This document shows, piece by piece, positions 15,729 through 24,058 of a stretch of 64,000 bases of DNA (the stretch's first letter is position 1; every line of letters starts with the position of its first letter). The position numbers and the translations under genes were made by a program. The notes under the pieces are model-generated. The model was not told where the DNA came from. It searched no databases and saw nothing but the letters and a program-made list of their open reading frames with translations. The stretch is from UBA5018 sp044375975 (GTDB lineage: Bacteria > Cyanobacteriota > Cyanobacteriia > PCC-6307 > Cyanobiaceae): NCBI GenBank assembly GCA_044375975.1, contig JBILLQ010000009.1, positions 1 through 64,000 of the forward strand, written 5' to 3'.

Positions 15729-17376
15729 CCTGCTGCTGCTTGAGCAATCCAGTGAGGCGCTTCATTTTCTCCTCAAAGGCCTCGCCATCATCTTCAACAT
15801 CCGCTGCTCCCACATAACGACCAGGCGTGAGCACAAAACCATTTTTCTCGATCTGCTCTAACTTGGCGTTGTAGCAGAAACCAGCGACATCCTCATAAGC
15901 AGCAGACACCTCGCCATCACCACGCCAGGCGTGAACAGTGTCGCCAATCTTGGCAATATCCTCATCCGTAAGCACTCGCTCCACCCTGGTCTTCATCGTG
16001 CCCAGCTGGCGGGCATCAATAAACAGCGTTTCTCCACGACGATCACGACCGCGCTGGGTTTTGTCATTGGTGAGGAACCACAGGCAAACAGGAATCTGGG
16101 TGTTAAGGAATAACTGACCTGGCAGCGCCACCATCACCTCAACCACATCACCCCGCACCATCGCCTCTCGGATCTGCCCCTCGCCGCTCTGGTGGGAACT
16201 CATTGATCCATTCGCCAGCACTACACCCGCTTCCCCGCCAGGGCGTAGTTTCCAGAGCATATGTTGTAACCAGGCATAGTTCGCATTGCCGACAGGTGGC
16301 CTGCCATAAACCCAGCGCGGGTCACTCTCGTATTTCTCCCCACCCCAATCGGAAATATTGAACGGTGGGTTGGCAAGGATGTAATCGAACTTCTGATCGG
16401 GGAACTGATCTCTGGCAAAGGTGTCGGCGGGTTCCTGGCCCAGGTTCACGTTGAATCCGCGAATCGCCAGGTTCATCGCTGCCAACCGCCAAGTAGTTGG
16501 GTTGCTCTCTTGCCCATAGATAGAGGCATCATCACGCTTGCCCCCATGGGCCTGGATGAACTTCTCGCTCTGAACGAACATTCCACCAGACCCGCAACAG
16601 GGGTCATAAATTCGACCCTTATGCGGTGCCAGCAAAGCAACCAGCGTTTTCACCACATGGGCAGGCGTATAGAATTGACCGCCCTTCTTGCCTTCGGCGC
16701 TGGCGAACTGACCGAGGAAATATTCGTAGACCTCACCAAGCACATCCCCTGATCGCTGGTGATCACCAAAACCAATGGTGGAGATCAGATCCACCAGCTC
16801 ACCCATTCGCCCTGGTTCCAGTTGAGCGGCACCAAACCGCTTATCCAACTTGCCCCTCAGCGTGGGGTTCTCGTTCTCGATGGCAACCAGTGCCTTATCG
16901 ATCAGTTGACCAATATCAGCTTGCTTTGCCCTTGCCCTTAGCGATTCCCAGCGAGCGTCAGCAGGCACCCAGAACACATTCTCCTGGGTGTAGTAGTCAC
17001 GGTCTTCCAGTGCTGCCTGGTGATCGGCAGGGTCATCACCCAAGTAGAAGTCGGATTCAGGGTTGGAAACCGTTTGCAGCACCTTGCCTTGCTGAGCAGC
17101 AAAGGTGTCGGAGATGTATTTGAGGAAGATCAAACCCAGCACTAGATGTTTATATTCCGCTGCATCCATCTGGGCACGCAGTTTGTCGGCACTCGCCCAG
17201 AGCACCGCCTTGAAATCCTTGGCGGGTGCTTCCTGCTTCGCTCTGCCGCGACCACGCTTAGGCGCTGGTTTCGCCTCTGAGCGCAGCGATGCCAGCAGCT
17301 CATCGAGACCGCCCAGGTCCTCCCCCGTCTCGTCGTCGTCTGCTTCTGGGATGGTGAAGGTCGCTGAGTCGGTCAC
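15661..17376 (-). CDS. hsdM: Type I restriction enzyme, M (N6-adenine methyltransferase) subunit
   Basis: 571-aa HsdM. Conserved GQFYTPAHVVKTLVALL near residue 237, SAM-binding motif I YDPCCGSGGMF near 260, catalytic motif IV NPPFNISDW near 337, which methylates adenine at N6. An N-terminal acidic/basic linker (residues 1-50) precedes the helical domain. Start is GTG at 17376 (no ATG upstream in frame). First gene of a minus-strand operon that runs to hsdR at 4784. It protects host DNA and forms the core of the restriction complex. Confidence 0.96.
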   Translation of the reverse strand: MTDSATFTIPEADDDETGEDLGGLDELLASLRSEAKPAPKRGRGRAKQEAPAKDFKAVLWASADKLRAQMDAAEYKHLVLGLIFLKYISDTFAAQQGKVLQTVSNPESDFYLGDDPADHQAALEDRDYYTQENVFWVPADARWESLRARAKQADIGQLIDKALVAIENENPTLRGKLDKRFGAAQLEPGRMGELVDLISTIGFGDHQRSGDVLGEVYEYFLGQFASAEGKKGGQFYTPAHVVKTLVALLAPHKGRIYDPCCGSGGMFVQSEKFIQAHGGKRDDASIYGQESNPTTWRLAAMNLAIRGFNVNLGQEPADTFARDQFPDQKFDYILANPPFNISDWGGEKYESDPRWVYGRPPVGNANYAWLQHMLWKLRPGGEAGVVLANGSMSSHQSGEGQIREAMVRGDVVEVMVALPGQLFLNTQIPVCLWFLTNDKTQRGRDRRGETLFIDARQLGTMKTRVERVLTDEDIAKIGDTVHAWRGDGEVSAAYEDVAGFCYNAKLEQIEKNGFVLTPGRYVGAADVEDDGEAFEEKMKRLTGLLKQQQEEGSKLDAAIARNLAWLGFGAE

Positions 17377-17468
17377 TGGCGCCTGTTGCCGTGGCCCCAG
17401 TGTCGCTGCTGGCGTCGTGTTTTGTCTCCCTTGAGAGCGCCATCAATCGCTATGCAAAATCTGCATGA

Positions 17469-17732
17469 ACAGCAGCTGTAGGGCACCCGCAGCGGCGTTG
17501 GGCCAAGGGCCAGGTCACGCTGGGGCAGGAGTTACTGCGGCATCTTGGCGTCAAGCCGGGCGAGCAGATCGAGGTGTCCGCCCTTCCCGGCGGGCGGATT
17601 GAGGTGCGTGCTGCCCAACCATCCGCTTCGATCGAGGGGTTCATCGGGCTGCTGGCCGGCCGCAGCAGCAAGACAGCCAACCTGGAGGAGATCCAACAGG
17701 CGGCCGCAAAAGGTTGGAGCAGCGAGGCTTGA
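17469..17732 (+). pseudogene. AbrB/MazE-type antitoxin remnant
   Basis: Frame without a start codon: AKGQVTLGQELLRHLGVKPG near the head, then EQIEVSALPGGRIEV, the swapped-hairpin AbrB fold, and a tail NLEEIQQAAAKGWSSEA typical of VapB/AbrB antitoxins. The frame is closed by a stop at 17466 and has no ATG, GTG or TTG before the domain, so its 5' end is lost. It ends overlapping the PIN remnant. Confidence 0.7.
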
Positions 17733-17997
17733 ACATCACAGCCGATACCAATGTGCTGGTGCGTGCCCTGGTGGCGGATGAGCCCGCCCAGGCCGCAGAA
17801 GCGAGGCGGGTGATGCGACCCCAGCCGTGGAAGCTGGTCTGGCCCTGCTGGAGGCCGGTGGTGACTTCGCCGATGGGGTGATCGCCCATCAAGGGCAGTG
17901 GCTGGGTGGCGACACCTTTGTGTCCTTTGACCGCCAGGCGGTGGCTCTGCTGCGGGAGCAGGGGGTGGCCACGCAGCTGTTGCCATCGAGGTTGTAA
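17729..17997 (+). pseudogene. PIN-domain (VapC-like) toxin remnant with internal deletion and frameshift
   Basis: Begins at TTG overlapping the antitoxin stop: NITADTNVLVRALVADEPAQ, with the first PIN acidic residue. After about 29 codons the frame shifts and the text jumps to VEAGLALLEAGGDFADGVIA ... VSFDRQAVALL, the C-terminal PIN block. The middle (around 60 codons with other acidic residues) is missing. Clearly broken. The pair sits just upstream of hsdM, divergently oriented. Confidence 0.75.
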
Positions 17998-18199
17998 TCG
18001 CTCACGGGCTCCGACTCAAGCTCCGAACCGATCTCCGAACCCAGGGCGGCGTAGGCGGTGAGGGCATTGCGCAACTCCTGGATAATGTCGGCGGTGCGCC
18101 TCGGTTGCGCGCCTGCTCGCTTAGTCGCTCAGGCGCTGCCGGGCTTCTGTTTGAGATGGCGCTTCTGTTTTAGCTAGCGCCCAGCTTTGTTCTGCTGCG

Positions 18200-19564
18200 G
18201 TGAATAGCCCTGCCATTCAACCCATGACGACAACCACCGCTACTCTTGACGCCCTGCGCTCCGGTGAGCTGAAGGGGATCACGCGGCTGGATCTTACCTG
18301 TGATCTGCAGGAATTCCCGCGGGAAATCTTCGAGCTGGCCGACAGCCTTGAGGTGCTAAATCTCTCGGGCAACTCGTTATCCGCGCTCCCGGACGACTTA
18401 CCGCGCCTGGGCAAGTTACGGGTGATTTTTTGCTCGGAAAATCGCTTTACCCAGCTGCCCGAGGTGCTGTCCTCCTGCACTCAGCTTGAGATGGTGGGAT
18501 TTAAAGCGAACAGCATTCGCGAGGTTGCGGCTGCCGCCATTTCCCCCGGGTTGCGCTGGTTGATCCTCACGGATAATCAGGTTTCGGCGCTTCCCGACTC
18601 AATCGGCAGCTGTACGCGTCTGCAAAAACTAATGTTGGCCGGCAATCAACTGGCAGTTTTGCCGGAGGCGATGCGCGGCTGCGTTGGGCTTGAGCTGTTG
18701 CGGATTTCAGCCAACCGGTTCAATGTTTTGCCGGATTGGCTGCTGCAATTACCCCGGTTAACCTGGTTGGCGTTTGGCGGCAATCCGGTTTCGGCGGCGC
18801 CGCGCCCCCCGAGTGCGGCCGTGGCCCGCCTGCAATGGGCTGATATTGAATTGGGTGAAAAACTCGGCGAAGGCGCCTCGGGAGTGATTCACAAAGCTCA
18901 CTGGCAGCCTTCGCCGCTGGAGGCCGGGCATCCCGTGGCGGTGAAACTGTTTAAGGGGCAGGTCACCAGTGACGGGTTTCCCGCGGAAGAAATGGCGGCT
19001 TGTTTGGCTGCGGGTAATCACGCTCACTTGATCGGCGTGATTGGTGAACTCACCGGGCACCCCGCCGGCACCAGCGGCTTGGTGATGCCCTGGGTAGACC
19101 CGGAGTTTCGCAATCTGGCCGGCCCGCCCAATCTGGCGACTTGCACCAGGGACATTTACGGGGACGGCCAACGTTTCTCCCTGGCCTTGGTGCTGGATCT
19201 AGCCAGGGGCTTGGCCGCTGCCGGCGAGCACCTGCACGCCCGGGGGATTTCGCACGGGGATTTTTACGCGCACAACGTGCTTTATCGCCCCGCAGGCGAC
19301 TGCTTTTTGGGGGACTTCGGGGCGGCCTCGTTCTACCCGCCTCAGCCAAGTGGAAGCATCAACCCGTTCGAGGCGCTGGAGGTGCGCGCCTTCGGCTGTT
19401 TGCTTGGCGAATTACTGGAGCGCAGTGAACCCGAAACTGAACCCGAACAAGACGAGCGCCTGCAATCGTTAAAAGCGCTGCAAATTCGCTGCGTAGCACC
19501 AGTGGCGGCGAGCCGGCCCCGGTTCGCCGAGCTAGTCGCAACGTTGGAAGCGCTGCAGCCTTAA
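18200..19564 (+). CDS. Leucine-rich-repeat protein kinase
   Basis: 454-aa soluble protein (GTG at 18200; ATG at 18224 is equally good). Residues 25-205 are about seven LRRs of the L..L.LSGN.L..LP type. A small eukaryotic-like kinase domain follows: glycine loop KLGEGASGVIHKA near 218, VAVKLFK lysine near 243, catalytic loop HGDFYAHNVLY near 350 (HGD for HRD), LGDFGAAS near 370. The C-lobe is short, ending at RPRFAELVATLEALQP. Standing alone, no regulator next to it. Substrate unknown; may respond to a ligand bound by the LRRs. Confidence 0.88.
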   Translation: MNSPAIQPMTTTTATLDALRSGELKGITRLDLTCDLQEFPREIFELADSLEVLNLSGNSLSALPDDLPRLGKLRVIFCSENRFTQLPEVLSSCTQLEMVGFKANSIREVAAAAISPGLRWLILTDNQVSALPDSIGSCTRLQKLMLAGNQLAVLPEAMRGCVGLELLRISANRFNVLPDWLLQLPRLTWLAFGGNPVSAAPRPPSAAVARLQWADIELGEKLGEGASGVIHKAHWQPSPLEAGHPVAVKLFKGQVTSDGFPAEEMAACLAAGNHAHLIGVIGELTGHPAGTSGLVMPWVDPEFRNLAGPPNLATCTRDIYGDGQRFSLALVLDLARGLAAAGEHLHARGISHGDFYAHNVLYRPAGDCFLGDFGAASFYPPQPSGSINPFEALEVRAFGCLLGELLERSEPETEPEQDERLQSLKALQIRCVAPVAASRPRFAELVATLEALQP

Positions 19565-19647
19565 GCCTGCGGTTTGGGCCTTGGCGGCAGGCACCCATAG
19601 GTGCAGCGGCTGACCCACGAGCCGCCCAGCAACGGGCGCCGGGCGCC

Positions 19648-19878
19648 ATGATCGAACCAAACGTCGGGCCAGCCGCCTTGACCCTGCCGCAATACCCGCC
19701 GGGGACGGCCGCCAACCGTCTCCCCCTCCCGTCAGGATTGGATGCCCCCGGGGCCGGGGAACCAGCGCAGCCAGCCGAACAGCCCGGCGCTGATCCCCTG
19801 TTGTGCGGCCACTGCGGTCGCACCGCCAGCAACGGTATTTCCTGCCAGGGGTTCTGCGTTGCCGACTCGGGCTATTGA
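19648..19878 (+). CDS. Small zinc-ribbon-like protein
   Basis: 76-aa ORF whose C-terminal 26 residues (LLCGHCGRTASNGISCQG, then FCVADSGY) have the CxxC...CxxxC spacing of a small Zn site and resemble a short picocyanobacterial family. The N-terminal half is low-complexity and the true start may be further in. Function unknown. The opposite strand also has an open frame here, so the call is tentative. Confidence 0.45.
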   Translation: MIEPNVGPAALTLPQYPPGTAANRLPLPSGLDAPGAGEPAQPAEQPGADPLLCGHCGRTASNGISCQGFCVADSGY

Positions 19879-19969
19879 GCCAGGATGCCTGCGAACCCCA
19901 GACATAGCCACCAAAGAAATGGAGCGCGATCAGCTGTGATCGGTGGATCGCCATTGGCAACCCGCCCGC

Positions 19970-21301
19970 TTAGCTGCGGTTGCGGGGCGGCAGCGGTGAG
20001 CCAAAACGCAGGGCCTGGCGCCAACGGCCGGCCTGGAGCCAGGCGCCGGCGGCCCCCAGGGCCAGGGCCATAGCTGCAGCCCCGGCAGCCGTGGGCCCCC
20101 ACCAGGCGGCGGCCACCAGGGCCAGGGCCGCCGCCGGCACCGAGCCCAGGCGCAGCGCCGCCAGGCGCCGGTCGGCGCTGCGGCAGCTGTGGCAGTGGCG
20201 GGTGTGGCTATCAAACCGCTCCAGCAGCGGCAGTTCGTTGAGCCGCTCCGGCAGGGGCGCCCCAGGGAAGGGGCCGCCACCCACCAGCTCCACCCAGTCG
20301 TGCAGGGCGCTCACGTAAATATCGGAACGGGTGGCCAGGTAGCAGGCCCGGGCAAGGGCGGTGCCACCTCCTTGCTCCTCCAGCAGCCGCTCCTCCAGCA
20401 CCCGCTCCTGCCAGTGCAGGAAAAGCTGATCGTCTTCCAGCACCACGTGGTTGCCGAGGTGTTGCAACCACTCGGGCCGCAGCTTCAGCAACCGCCCCGG
20501 CCAGGGGGAACCAAAGAAAAAGGGCAGCCGCACGAACAGCCGGCAGGCACCGCGGCGGATCGGGGTGGCATAGACCACCGTCTGGAAGCGAGCGCCCGCC
20601 TTGGTGGTGAGGTCGTGGATCATCAGGCCGGGGCCCGTGAACTCGGTGGTCTGGCTGCCGAGGCTGCCGCGGCGGGGCCCCTCCCGCCAAAGGCCGCTGA
20701 AACCCTCCGCCCCGCTGGCGGTGAGCTCCAGGGCCACCGGCCCGGCCGTCTCCCGCTTGCCCACGGTGGCGTGGTGGGTGAAGGGCACATGGCTCACATC
20801 GAGCACGTTCTCCAGCAGGGTGAGGGCGTCGTAGGGCAGATCGCGAAAGGAGTCCTGCACGGTCCAGGCGGATGGGTTTTCCTCCAGCACGGGCACCAGG
20901 GGCAGGGGCACCGCTGCCGCCTCGGCGGGATCGCCGCTGAACACAAACAGAAGCCCCTGGGCCTCGGCGGTTGCGTAGGGCCGGCATTGGCTGCGCCGGG
21001 TGTCGATGCTGGCGCCGGGATCCGCCTGGGGGATGGCCGTGCAGCGCCCCTCACCGTTAAAGCACCAGCCGTGATAGGGGCACTCCAGCTCGCCCTGGCC
21101 GTTGATGCGCCCCTGGGAGAGGGGCACCAGCCGGTGGGGGCAGACGTCGGCGAAGGCCCGCCAGCTCCCGGCCTGGCGGTCGTACCAGAGCACCAGATCC
21201 TCCGCCAGCAGGGTGAAGGCGCTGGGACGGTCCGGCTGCAGATCCTTGAGAAAGGCCACCGGGTACCAGCTGCGGCGCCAGATCGAATCTTCTGCAGGCA
21301 T
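19970..21301 (-). CDS. Rieske non-heme iron oxygenase, pheophorbide a oxygenase-like
   Basis: 443-aa protein of the PaO/Tic55/CAO group. Rieske [2Fe-2S] ligands CPHRLVPLSQG near residue 53 and CPYHGWCF near 73; mononuclear iron region LLENVLDVSHVPFTHH near 160-176. The C-terminal HCHSC near 363 matches the redox CxxC of this group, followed by one or two hydrophobic helices (370-415) that anchor it to a membrane. Family members oxidise chlorophyll breakdown products or related tetrapyrroles; the substrate here is not known. Confidence 0.9.
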   Translation of the reverse strand: MPAEDSIWRRSWYPVAFLKDLQPDRPSAFTLLAEDLVLWYDRQAGSWRAFADVCPHRLVPLSQGRINGQGELECPYHGWCFNGEGRCTAIPQADPGASIDTRRSQCRPYATAEAQGLLFVFSGDPAEAAAVPLPLVPVLEENPSAWTVQDSFRDLPYDALTLLENVLDVSHVPFTHHATVGKRETAGPVALELTASGAEGFSGLWREGPRRGSLGSQTTEFTGPGLMIHDLTTKAGARFQTVVYATPIRRGACRLFVRLPFFFGSPWPGRLLKLRPEWLQHLGNHVVLEDDQLFLHWQERVLEERLLEEQGGGTALARACYLATRSDIYVSALHDWVELVGGGPFPGAPLPERLNELPLLERFDSHTRHCHSCRSADRRLAALRLGSVPAAALALVAAAWWGPTAAGAAAMALALGAAGAWLQAGRWRQALRFGSPLPPRNRS

Positions 21302-21601
21302 CGCAGCACCAGGGCTAGGAGCTGGATGCTGGCAGGCCCGTGGGCTTGGTGTCGGTGCAGGCCGCCAAAAACTCAGCGCGGCCTTGGACTAGCCGCCTAG
21401 GTGCAGCGGCTGAGCGGCAGGGCTTGCGGGCGCTGGGGCGGCCAGGCTTGCGCAAGGTTTGCGGCCTTGCTGGAACGGGGTTGCCCGGGGGACGCGTTAA
21501 CGGCCCCGTGAAGAAACGAGAAGGTTTACAGGGAAGTGTGTATCGCTACGACACCTTCTTAAGATTGTCTTTAGAAATACGTACGCTCTGCGGTGGATGA
21601 C

Positions 21602-21694
21602 ATGGTTTCTTCTGGTTTGCCGGCCCTGCTGGCTCTTTCCGCCCTGGTGGGCTTGCTGGTGGTTCAGGTGGCCCTTGGCCTAATCGCCAGCTGA
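21602..21694 (+). CDS. 30-residue single-span membrane peptide
   Basis: MVSSGLPALLALSALVGLLV, then VQVALGLIAS: almost all hydrophobic, one transmembrane helix. Cyanobacteria have many such photosystem or cytochrome-complex peptides, but I cannot match this to a named one. An AT-rich promoter-like stretch (TAAGATTGTCTT) lies 50 bases upstream. Confidence 0.4.
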   Translation: MVSSGLPALLALSALVGLLVVQVALGLIAS

Positions 21695-21909
21695 GCCGCC
21701 CTACCTGGAGATTGCGGAATTAGCCCTCTATTCATTAGCCGTAGCAATCACAACTTTGCGGCGGCAATACTGCTTAGCGGCCTACTTAGCGGCCTAATTA
21801 GCGCCATGCATGATCGCCGATGTCGCAGGGGAAATCTTGCTTTCTGCGAACACAATGCCAAGAAAGCGCAAGCGATGTTCCATGCTGGTTCAGTCGGCAA
21901 TTGACACCC

Positions 21910-22062
21910 ATGCCCCCTGCTCTTCAGCGCTGCAACAACTGTCAAAACTTCAGCGGCTGCCAAGGCAATAGTGGAATCTGCAGGGTTTGGCAAGTGCTGC
22001 TGCCAGCCCAGCTGGCATCCATCAACCGCTGCCCTTACTGGACCACTCCAGTGCGCGCCTGA
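21910..22062 (+). CDS. Small Cys-rich protein
   Basis: 50-aa ORF MPPALQRCNNCQNFSGCQGN ... INRCPYWTTP. Five cysteines including CNNC suggest a metal site. An upstream ATG (21820) would add 30 residues of poor character. No family recognised. Confidence 0.4.
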   Translation: MPPALQRCNNCQNFSGCQGNSGICRVWQVLLPAQLASINRCPYWTTPVRA

Positions 22063-22197
22063 GGCGCAGAAATCTCAGGGTGCAATCAATAGGCCATGCC
22101 CGGAGGCCATGCCCGGCAGCAATGCCCAGCGGGCATGGACGCCAACATGGGCACAAAATTTAATACTCATCGCTCGATTAACCGATTAAGCGGCTAA

Positions 22198-22356
22198 TTA
22201 GGGCTTGCGATGGGCGGCTAATTCCTGGACCCGAGAATCAACTTCTTGCGCCATCAGCATCCCCAGCAATTGCCCTAGATCATCGGAGCAAAGCTCCCCG
22301 TCGCAATCCCAGTGCATTGCCGTTAACAGAGGTATACTTTGATAATGGTCCATCAT
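22198..22356 (-). CDS. 52-residue acidic small protein
   Basis: MMDHYQSIPLLTAMHWDCDG, then ELCSDDLGQLLGMLMAQEVD ... ending AAHRKP. It has good protein-like composition and regular amphipathic helices in the second half. Two tandem ATGs. The function and family are unknown to me. Confidence 0.5.
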   Translation of the reverse strand: MMDHYQSIPLLTAMHWDCDGELCSDDLGQLLGMLMAQEVDSRVQELAAHRKP

Positions 22357-22775
22357 GGTCCCAATACAGGCAACAACAATGGCAAGCCAAGGGAGCCTGG
22401 AACGGTGGCTTCACACACTTTTAAGCGAAAGAATTCCTTAAGAGCCCCTTAAGCGCCCCTGGCATGCCATCCCATAAGTTCCAGCCTTGTTCTTTAGCGA
22501 TGCAGTAGGGCTGGTTTATCGATGTAGTGGGGGCAATTTTATCTATGCAGCGGTTGCAAGGCGGAGCTTGGTTGCGCCAGGAAAAAAGCAGAGCTTAGCC
22601 GCTCTAGGGAAGCCCTGAAAAACCCGAGCCACGGCCAATTCAGCCCTGCTGCCGCAATGGATCTCAGCTGGCTGGTGCGACGAATTGGCGGTTGCTCAGA
22701 GCCTCCATAGCGAAAATCGCAAGCTGAATGCTGCCTGAGCAGACCAGTTTCGCGATCAACTTGCAGCACTCCAAA
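22357..22775. other. Intergenic, includes a dispersed repeat copy
   Basis: No gene seen. The right half holds copy 2 of the dispersed repeat (minus strand). Confidence 0.45.
22600..22672 (-). repeat. Dispersed degenerate repeat, copy 2
   Basis: On the minus strand: CCATTGCGGCAGCAGGGCTG, TGGCTCGGGTTTTTCAGGGC, TTCCCTAGAGC. It is the same block order as at 3.08, 31.8 and 58.0 kb. Downstream both this copy and the 58-kb copy continue into a GCTTTTTTCCTGGC-like block. Confidence 0.55.
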
Positions 22776-24020
22776 CTAGGTGGTGTAATCAGCGTTGATA
22801 CGCACATATTGATCCGAGAGATCGCAGCCCCAGGCCAGGCCACTGCCAGCGCCAGCCCCCACCCGCAGGCGAATCGCCACGCTGTCGCCACTGGTGGGAT
22901 CGGCGCTGAGATAGGTGCCGCTGGCGCGATCTTTCATGTATTGGCTGGCGGCGACGCGATCGAAGACCAGGGGTTGGCCGGCCTCCATCAGCTGGTGGTC
23001 GCCCAACCACAGGGCCACAGCCTCCGGATCAAAGGCCACGCCGGCCCGGCCGGCGGCGGCCACAATGCGGCCCCAGTTGGGGTCGCGGCCGTGGATGGCG
23101 CACTTCACCAGCGACGAGCCGCAGATGGTGCGGGCGATGGCCCGGGCACCGGCGTCATCGGCGGCGCCCTCCACCCGCACGGCAATCAGGCAGGTGGCGC
23201 CTTCTCCATCGCGGGCAATGGCCCGGGCCAGGTGTTGCGACACCGCCGTGAGGCCGGCCTCCAGCGCCTCAAAGTGCTCGGGGCCCAGGGGCTCCCCGGC
23301 TGCAAAGGCCAGGAACGTGTCGTTGGTGCTGGTGTCGCCGTCCACCGTGATCGCGTTGAAGGAGCGCTCCACCGCCCGCCGCACCATCTGCTGCCACCGC
23401 TCGGCCGGCACGCCGGCATCACAGCTGAGGTAACCCAGCATCGTGGCCATGTTGGGGTGGATCATCCCCGAGCCCTTGGCCATGCCGCCGATGCGAACCC
23501 GGCGGCCGCCCAACCGGGCCTCCAGGGCGATCTGCTTTTCCACCAGATCGGTGGTCAGGATCGCCCGAGCCGCCGCCTCGCCGCCATCGCTCGCCAAGGC
23601 CGCCACCAACGGATCGAGGCCGGCGATGAGGGTATCCATCGGGATCGGCACGCCGATCACGCCGGTGGAGCAAATAAGAACCTCCTCGGCCGCCAAGTCC
23701 AGCCGCTGGGCCAGGGCAGCGGTGGCCGCCAGGCTGTCGGCCAGGCCCCGCTCGCCGGTGCAGGCATTGGCCTGGCCGGAATTGGTGAGCACCGCCCGGG
23801 CCCTACCGCCGCTGGCCGCCAGCCGCTCGGCGCAGAGGTCCACGCAGGCGGCCCGCACCAACGAGGTGGTGAAGCTGCCGGCGCAGACCGCCCCCTCGGG
23901 GGCCAGCAGCAGGGAGAGGTCGGGGTTGCCGGAGGGCTTGAGGCCCGCAGTGATCCCGGCCGCCAAAAAACCTTTCGGAGCGGTGAGGCCACCGGGGATG
24001 GGGAGCCAGGGAGAGGTCAT
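22776..24020 (-). CDS. argJ: Bifunctional ornithine acetyltransferase / N-acetylglutamate synthase
   Basis: 414-aa ArgJ of the arginine pathway, which transfers acetyl from N-acetylornithine to glutamate. The self-cleavage and nucleophile site is seen in HPNMATMLGYLSCDAGV near residue 190 (cleavage A-T, Thr as nucleophile), and TNSGQANACTGERG near 95 and VCAGSFTTSLVRAACV near 45 are conserved. The start MTSPWLPIPGG gives the usual length; the longer frame to 24095 overlaps the divergent coaE fusion's promoter. Ends INADYTT, the standard terminus. Confidence 0.96.
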   Translation of the reverse strand: MTSPWLPIPGGLTAPKGFLAAGITAGLKPSGNPDLSLLLAPEGAVCAGSFTTSLVRAACVDLCAERLAASGGRARAVLTNSGQANACTGERGLADSLAATAALAQRLDLAAEEVLICSTGVIGVPIPMDTLIAGLDPLVAALASDGGEAAARAILTTDLVEKQIALEARLGGRRVRIGGMAKGSGMIHPNMATMLGYLSCDAGVPAERWQQMVRRAVERSFNAITVDGDTSTNDTFLAFAAGEPLGPEHFEALEAGLTAVSQHLARAIARDGEGATCLIAVRVEGAADDAGARAIARTICGSSLVKCAIHGRDPNWGRIVAAAGRAGVAFDPEAVALWLGDHQLMEAGQPLVFDRVAASQYMKDRASGTYLSADPTSGDSVAIRLRVGAGAGSGLAWGCDLSDQYVRINADYTT

Positions 24021-24058
24021 GGCCGGCAGGATGGCTGCCTGCATCCTGCCGGCCGGCC

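Larger units (their letters stand above)
21302..22197. other. Mostly non-coding stretch with two possible mini-genes
   Basis: GC-rich low-complexity DNA to about 21500, then AT-richer DNA with short CTTAGCGGCCTA repeats near 21775-21800. Only the 30- and 50-codon ORFs listed separately look coding. Confidence 0.4.

Noticed and set aside
4784..17376. Prophage or integrative element around the RM operon
   Set aside because: No integrase, transposase, phage structural gene or tRNA-end attachment site seen; the only mobility traces are the duplicated hsd gene ends.
19561..19740. Minus-strand open stretch with GGWPDVWFDHGARRPLLGGS
   Set aside because: Protein-like, but no start codon and it overlaps the plus-strand zinc-ribbon ORF. 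It could be a gene remnant; not enough support to list.
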